Shown: piece after piece, positions 42,101 to 64,000 of the stretch
Numbering within the stretch: the stretch's first letter is position 1
How the letters are laid out: every line of letters begins with the position of its first letter
DNA from: Monarcha castaneiventris obscurior
Lineage: Eukaryota > Chordata > Aves > Passeriformes > Monarchidae
NCBI GenBank assembly: GCA_026261815.1
Contig: JAMPIT010000894.1
Span: forward strand, 52,391,147-52,455,146
DNA length: 64,000 bases
Reading direction: 5' to 3'
Notes under the pieces: model-generated
Database searches by the model: none
Told to the model about the DNA's origin: nothing
The model's input: only the letters and a program-made list of their open reading frames with translations
Position numbers and translations under genes: made by a program

Positions 42101-45100
42101 TGAAAGCAAATGGTCACGTTGGACTTGTGTCCTGCACAGAGCTGGGAGAGGCATTTGAGGTGTGTTTATTCCAGCTCTGCTGCATCCCTCTCACACCACA
42201 GGCACTGGCTGCAGGGCTTTCTGGACAGCCCTGGGCAAGACAGCAATGCCTGCAGTGTTGAGCCTTCAGTTCCTAGAGCTAAGCTTCCTTCTCCCACTGA
42301 ATGAAGTTGCTGTTCTCAGCATGGATGAGCCTTTTCAGGGTTTTATTTTTGTAAGTTTGCTGAGAGAATTAGCACCTACAGGAGCCAGGGCACAATAGTT
42401 GTGCTATGTAAGCCAGACAGGCCCCCTGAGCACTTTTCTGTCGGTCCTGTTTTTAATAACTGGTCTCAGCTTTTCCACACAGCCCCTCACACCAGCACTA
42501 CACCAGTAACAGCAAACTGGGGGCCACCCAAAATCCATGAGCAGTGTTGTGCCACATACAGGCTTGTCCACTGGACACAGAGATGCTGAATTCCCAGCTT
42601 TCTGGAATATTTCCTATATTTTCATGTTTAACCTCACAAAAATCATGATCCCCTCTCTTGCCCTTAGCTGCTTTCTGTGGCTGGGTTTTACTCCAGAAGC
42701 CAGGTGAGCTGGCATTTTGCAACAGGTGACAGCTACCACTCTTAGATTCGACTGAGGCACAGAGGATGAGGCTTCCTCTAGCCAGCCACAAACTAGTCCT
42801 GTACAGAAATGTTTCATGGATGTTTGTAGTGTGCATAACAGGCAACACCTGAGCTAAGAACTCCTAAACAACAAATGGCATCTCAAGTGACCACTTCAGA
42901 ATATTTCAGCTTCCAGTGCAACTGTTTCTCTCCTTAAAACTATGAACCCTTGATTTCCTAATCCCCAGAATCATCACAAAATGGAAATTTCATGGTGTGT
43001 GTGTTGTAGGTCTACATTGCCTATTGAATAAAATTCCCAGTGGAAAAAAGAGGGGGCTTTGGTTGCATCAGATCAAGTTCAGCAGCTAGACAGTGTGAGG
43101 GAGTTTCCTTTATGAATTCTGTATTTATAGACATCTCCAACAAGAAAAAATATTTCAAGGTCTTCTTTTCTGACCTATTTTATCTCACTGTGTACTAAAC
43201 AGGCTCTGCTTCATAGAATTTGAAAAACTTCCTCTCCAAAATGTGCTTAATCAGAGAAAAAGCTGCACTAACACACATATTTAAACAGACAAGGATACTT
43301 TTTTTTCCTTTTAACACCTGAAGTCATTTAATAAGGTAGTTTAAAGAGCAGGATGAGAATGTGATACATAATTTGCACTGACTTGAGAAAAACTAGATGA
43401 ACTTACCTACTGAGTGGAAGGTGTCCCTTGAGTTCTCTAACTCCTGTTTTCCCCACAGGTGCTCTATTTGCATCGCTGCTCATGGGTGTTCTCGACAGCC
43501 CCAGCAGAACACGTGTTGTGGAAAGCACAGCTTCCACAAGAGAGTGAAAATCTGCCTTTGAGCAAGAGAATTGTTCAAATAGAATGGGCAGCAGCAAGAG
43601 GTGTTGTAGGATGGGTTTGTTCCAGGGATCCCCAGAAACAAACCCGAGTTTGGCTCAGGTTCTTTAAGAAGCACTTGTTCTCCTCCCACAGCAGCCGTGC
43701 ACGAGCACAGTTTGAGTGGAGCAGCATCCAAAGGAAGAGTGGAAGTGTGTTTACATTTTGGTTGTGACAGGTTTTGCAGTCCACATCTACTGCATTTACA
43801 GGATGCCATCTACATGCATGAGAGAAAAAGCATCTGCATTTAAGCTAATTTAATTCAGAAATATTAGTGGACCACTATCCTCGCATTCTGTTACACAGGA
43901 TTATCATGATGCCATTGCTTCCTGCTTACCCACACCAGACCTCCTCTGATTCCTTGGATTTAAATAACCTTCAAGTCTTCCTCTCCATATTCTGCCATTA
44001 ATTATTTCTGTTATGCAAACACCTAAAGGTCCCAGTCAGAGTTTCAGCTCCCACTGCTGTGGGAGTTTCCAGGATAGCTCATACGGACATTCCCTGTCCC
44101 AGAGGGTGTCTGAGCACTCGTGTCCATCACTGCAATCCAGCACTGGCAGCATTCACAGAATCGGAAAGAATATTTGAATAACACAGTTTTCTCCTGTGAT
44201 CAGCCAGTAGTAACCATACTTTTCCAGGACTTCTATATTCCTGTATGTCATTTACTCTGCTGTCTTTGCCACGTAAACCAGTGACACCTTTCCACAGCAA
44301 ACAGCTGAATTACACAGTTGTGTCTTCCAAAACCACACCAAATGAGCCTGGGTGGACACATCCAGTGAAATACAAACGAGTCCTTGTCACTGTGATCAAA
44401 GGAAGCTAAGGGTCAAACAGGCAATTGAATAAATTAAGGAGAAGATATTTGGATTACTTTCATAAAAGTTTGATAGACCGAAACTGATAATCTCAACGTA
44501 ATATTAAAAAAAAACCAACAGAAAAACAGTATCAAAAATTATTGTAGACTGAATTATTTACAGTTTTCTATGACCTAATTCATAGAATTTTTATTTCTAG
44601 GAATATTTTTAAATTCTAAGAAGTTAAGCCAGTGAATTTAATGACACTGTGGTATAATCTTAAAAGTATTCTGGTAACTTGTGTCTTAACACAGGTTTTC
44701 ACCTTGTTTTCCTTGGTTTGGGGTTTTTTAAATTATTTTTCATTTTAAACAAGGTGGTTTGGGGTTGGTTTTTTTTTTGTGTGAGGGTTTTTTTGTTTTG
44801 TTTTTTAGGAAAAATAATCAGATGAATCTACAAAGTAATAAAACACTTTGGAGTTACTTCAAGTTGTTTATCCTGTCTTCATATAGCTGGTTACAACAGA
44901 CCAATTGAGTCCAGCTCATCATATAGGAGACATTTTTAGAATAATTTTTAGAATTAATACCAGGATAATTCTGGTGTTTTACTTGCCAGAATTATGTGTA
45001 CCTCATACATTAAGAACTGTATCTTTATGGGTATAGATGCAGCCTAGCAATACACTACATGAAACAGAATGCTGTGGTAAACAGATGCTCCCAGGATAAA

Positions 45101-47830
45101 GTGTATCTGATGTGCAATAACTTGTTAAACAACCATTAAATTTGTCAAAACTATTATTTAGAGCAGCAAAGATAACTAAAAGTATTACCCAAGAACTTCA
45201 TGCAGCTAAAAGTTCACTGGTTTATTTCTCTTATCAAGAGTAACAATCTGAAACATTTTACATTAATTTACAATCATCAAAAAGAGCCTTATGCTTATCT
45301 CACGTAGGTGACATTGAGTCATCCAGTTAGCGCTAATAATTATTCCCAAAATTAAATCTTGTTTTATAAGGTTAAACATTTTTTGAGTCATTCGTTGCCA
45401 AAACACAACTTCAGTCTACAACCACACAGAAAGTAGAAATTGAAATTTCTACAGAGCCACTACCATCACTATGAAGATACAATGCCAAGTGTTTACAACA
45501 TTCTGCAAGTTATCACTTCTCCCAGCATTCAAGGTAGCAAAAATTCCCTCTTCACTTTTTACTGTACACACAGGAATCACAGTAAAAGGGGAAATTTTGA
45601 TCCGCAATGTTAGATCAAGGGTAACAGAAGTGCTTCTGAGCAATTTGCTATTTAAGAAGGAAACGAACAGGGCTGTGGAACAATGAGGATTCTTCTCTGA
45701 GAAAGGGCAGGTTTTCTCCTCAGCCTCAGGCCGTGCACACTCCTCCCCTCCCAGCAATGGCAGTGGCCTGTGCTCATGGGGCGAGAGAGAGGCAAAGCTG
45801 GGATCCCTGTACACACCCAGGCCATGGGCCTCAGGCAGCCGTGCAGAGCTGGCACAGCAGGGCTGGGAGAGGAGGTGCAGTGCCATAAACCCAGAGCAAG
45901 GCTCAGTAACTCGTGCACAGAGCAAGACAGCCCAATTTCACCCACTAGAAGCATTTGGACATTTCACAACTTCGGCTTTCTTGACCCCTGTTTGAAACCA
46001 ATCACTGCTTTGTGTGTCCCTCCGCAGCACAGAACAGAGCTGCTCAGATCCCTGGGAGGGAGCACAGCAAGAACTGGCCTGTGTTCCCTTGGCCCGGGGC
46101 ACACAGACCACAGCAAACCCCCTCCGCTGGGCTGGGCCCAGAGCTGGCACATCATGGCCCTGTCCCTCCAGTGCCCCACCACCTGAGCAGGGCTGCAGCC
46201 TCTCGGCCACTCCAGAGTGCCCCACTGCCACACAGAGGTGGCTGGTGGCTCCCTGACACCCTACATCTGGCATGGGAAGCCTCCAACAGTGCAGGGGTAG
46301 GGGCAGCCAAAGGGAAACTATCTGGAAATACCTTCCTGGGCTCTCTCCACACTTCACCACAGATGAGGCAAAGCCTGTCACCACCCTCCCTCCTGTGTTG
46401 GCATTCCTCAGCCATTCCCCTCCCCTGTGACACTGCTTGGTGCCTTCTGCCAGATTATCCTGTCCTGTCTCCCCACAAAGGCAGCAGGGACCCTGTTCAG
46501 GATGAAGCACAAGGCACAAGGACCTGTGTTCCTTCCCCTCAGCTCTGCCAATTCTCCCTGTGCCTCGCTCCTCTTGCTGCAGGCCCCATTCCTGGAATGG
46601 GAACTCCCCACGCTGCCACAGCCATCCTCCAGCAGCTGGGAAATGCAGCTCTCCCTCCTGGCAGCAGCACAAACCTCTCCCCTGCTGTGCTCAGGCCGTG
46701 GCAATTCCACCACAGCAGCAGCAGCAAGACAGACACAGCACCACACGGCCCCATCCTGAGGGGATCTGCTCCCCAGCTGTGGCCAAAGCCATTGTCCCTC
46801 CCCACCACACCATGGCCAAGACGTGTCCTCGCCCCACACACACCACCATGGCACAGCAGCTCAGCAAGGCTGAGCCAGGAGCACCCATTTGATCCCAACA
46901 GTGCAGGGAGGAGATTCAGAGCCCAGCTCTTGATGAGGGTTTCCTCTTGTCACACCGTGGACGTGGCATTATTCACATACAGCAGTTAAATACCACATGC
47001 CAATGCAGTGAAACCCCGGAGATCTGACTCCACACCCTAGGAAAGGGAGCATTTGTCCTGGCTACCCTGTGAAATGTAAATACCTTTCTTAAGATGGCAC
47101 AGAGAGGGAGTTTGGTGCCCACTGCACCCCTTGGCATGGCTAGTGACCAAAGGACAGAAGTCATTAAGCCCATTTCCAAATGGATGGGACTGTGGCTATT
47201 TCCCTTCAAGGCAGAAGGTCCCCAAGGTACATCACTCTGAGAGAATGGATTGTATGGCCAGAGGACATGCAAGTGTGGACAGAATAGCACTGAGACAACA
47301 TTTTGATCAACACGGTTCTCCCTACAGGCCCTCTCAGGGTAGCCTGGTCTCCAGTAGGAAACACAACCTGAGGAGAAGAACACAGTCTGGGAATCCTGAA
47401 GTACAATTTTCCAGAGACAACATTTGTGGCCACAGGCTGGCTGAGTCGTTGTACCTCTCCTTCTCTCCAGCTGGACAGGGAAAGCAGCTCTTTTCTGCTC
47501 AATGAGGCCATTGCAAGGTGTTCAGAAAAGGTAAATAATGTAACAGTTGAGGCTCATACAAGAACCTTATCCAGCTTTAAACAGTGTTGTACCAAGAGCA
47601 CCATCTATGCAAAGCCTGCATTTAAAATGGGGCTTCTGTGTTCACCTGCAGGTGCTCAGAGGACAGAATTTTATACAACTTGGAAGATGCATTTTGGTGT
47701 CCCAGGCCTCTGCACAGGGACAACACTGGGATTTAGCAAAGAATCCAATCTGTTCTAACAGTTGCAGACAGCCCAAAATGGAAGTGTCTGGTGGGTCAGG
47801 GCCTGTTTTCCATTGCTGTGGTGCCCCCAG
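36148..47830. other. Intergenic region between NRIP3 and SCUBE2
   Basis: No exon, RNA gene or recognised transposon. 43.8-45.4 kb is AT-rich; 44696-44810 on the plus strand is strikingly T/G-rich with runs of T and GGTTTGGGG. 45.7-46.95 kb is GC-richer and gives long open frames on both strands with no recognisable content. Part of the right end may be SCUBE2 3' UTR if a more distal poly(A) site (AATAAA at 45221-45226, minus strand) is used. Confidence 0.65.
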
Positions 47831-47836
47831 TTTATT
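47831..47836 (-). terminator. SCUBE2: Candidate SCUBE2 polyadenylation signal (AATAAA)
   Basis: The first minus-strand AATAAA I noticed after the SCUBE2 stop, about 660 bases downstream. No clear GT-rich element follows, so a more distal site is possible. Confidence 0.25.
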
Positions 47837-48493
47837 CTGGTACCACTCCATGTAAGCCAACAGGTCATTAGCACGGACTTGGTGTGAGCCAGACCCTGAA
47901 CCTTCAAGCTGACATTCAACCCTTTGCTTCATGCCACATATAGTTCAGAGAAAAACTGCACCTTGTGCAGTTCTTGGCCTCACTGGCTTGAATTAAAACT
48001 ATGTCAACCTTAGCTCTGAATTTCCTGCGTAGCAAAAGTTGAGAGAGACATCAATCCTGTTCTCACTTTCAGTGAGACCAAACGTGAACCCAGCTTTGTT
48101 GAGGTAACATGCACTAATGGCAGCCCAGGGTTCATCCCAAACCACACTACTTAGCCTGTCCTCATTAGCTTTTAGAGGTGCTGATGAAGCAATGGGACAG
48201 AGCTCTACAAACTTATGCCTGGCGCCATTCAGTTACAGAAATCATGGGCAGTCTCCAATTCAGGGACCCGTGAAGTATCCTTTGGTACCCAAAAGGTATT
48301 ATCTGGAAAGGAATCAAAATTCTGTTCACCAAAATATTTATATTAGCTGAGAAAGCCAAACTCTGCCAAGAACGGAGCTGGCGAGCTTCCCTGGAGTGTC
48401 TCTGCCAGTGTGTAAAACACAGAAAGCAGCTCCACCTACCACAGCCCCTCTGTGCATGCCCAGGGCTGGTTTAGCTTTTGAGGACAGTGCCAA

Positions 48494-63784
<15,291 letters not shown>

Positions 63785-64000
63785 CTAACAGACAGACAGA
63801 CAGTAAAGACACAGGCACAGTGCACACACTGAGGACTCATGTAGCATAAAACACATTTTAAATTGATTGGCATCATCGTACAGTGTTGTTCATAAAACAC
63901 TCCACATTAGAACTTGTCTCTTCCTTAGCCATTTAAAGGATTCAGGAAGAGAAGCAGCATCTGTCCCATAAGCACTGGCTGAGTCCACACGCCGTGTCCT

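Noticed and set aside
44150..44185. CACAGAATCGGAAAGAA as another CR1 tail
   Set aside because: The similarity stops after about 12 bases and no CR1 body follows.
46012..46989. 325-codon plus-strand frame
   Set aside because: Low-complexity Pro/Ser/Ala/Gln composition, opposed by long frames on the other strand, no recognisable domain, no exon pattern. Likely GC-rich intergenic DNA.

Overview
This is vertebrate nuclear DNA, almost certainly from a bird. Coding sequence is split into short exons with GT/AG junctions. The dispersed repeats are chicken-repeat-1 (CR1) LINE 3' ends, recognisable by their minus-strand tails and by the C-terminal CR1 ORF2 peptide. I could not determine the species.

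The window carries three protein-coding genes, all on the minus strand, so the transcribed order runs from right to left. (1) SCUBE2, 48494-63784: the last ten exons I can read, covering part of the spacer, the cysteine-rich repeats, the CUB domain and the C-terminus. Its signal peptide and EGF repeats lie beyond position 64000. (2) NRIP3, 22256-33081: complete, six coding exons and a 243-residue product, with a TATA-type promoter in a CpG-rich patch and a probable polyadenylation site near 19.1 kb. (3) TMEM9B, 3-5181: four coding exons, with the last part of the gene cut off by the left edge, and a CpG-island promoter. From memory, TMEM9B-NRIP3-SCUBE2 is also the gene order on human 11p15, so protein similarity and synteny agree.

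Region by region: 1-5181 is TMEM9B, with a nested CR1 pair in intron 1. 5180-5400 is its promoter, which ends against another CR1. 5.9-19.1 kb is intergenic, with one plus-strand CR1. 19.1-22.3 kb is the probable NRIP3 3' UTR. 22.3-33.1 kb is the NRIP3 coding region, with a CR1 in intron 3 and long A tracts in intron 1. 33.3-47.8 kb is intergenic and contains a 22-copy, 23-bp minisatellite at 35.6-36.1 kb. 47.8-64 kb is SCUBE2, with a probable solo LTR in one intron and a 7.3-kb intron where an expected cysteine-rich exon was not found.

The three genes are neighbours by ancient synteny and do not form a pathway. TMEM9B is a lysosomal membrane glycoprotein, NRIP3 is a retropepsin-fold protein, and SCUBE2 is a secreted Hedgehog-release factor. 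I found no undescribed gene system. The longest open frames in the window (up to 405 codons) are artefacts of GC-rich, stop-poor sequence or of the minisatellite. The points most worth a second look are the palindromic TCACGTGA box in the TMEM9B promoter, the missing SCUBE2 repeat exon, the minisatellite, and the NRIP3 DTGS motif. Comparisons with human proteins are from memory; exon boundaries were read by eye from splice signals, frame continuity and protein similarity.
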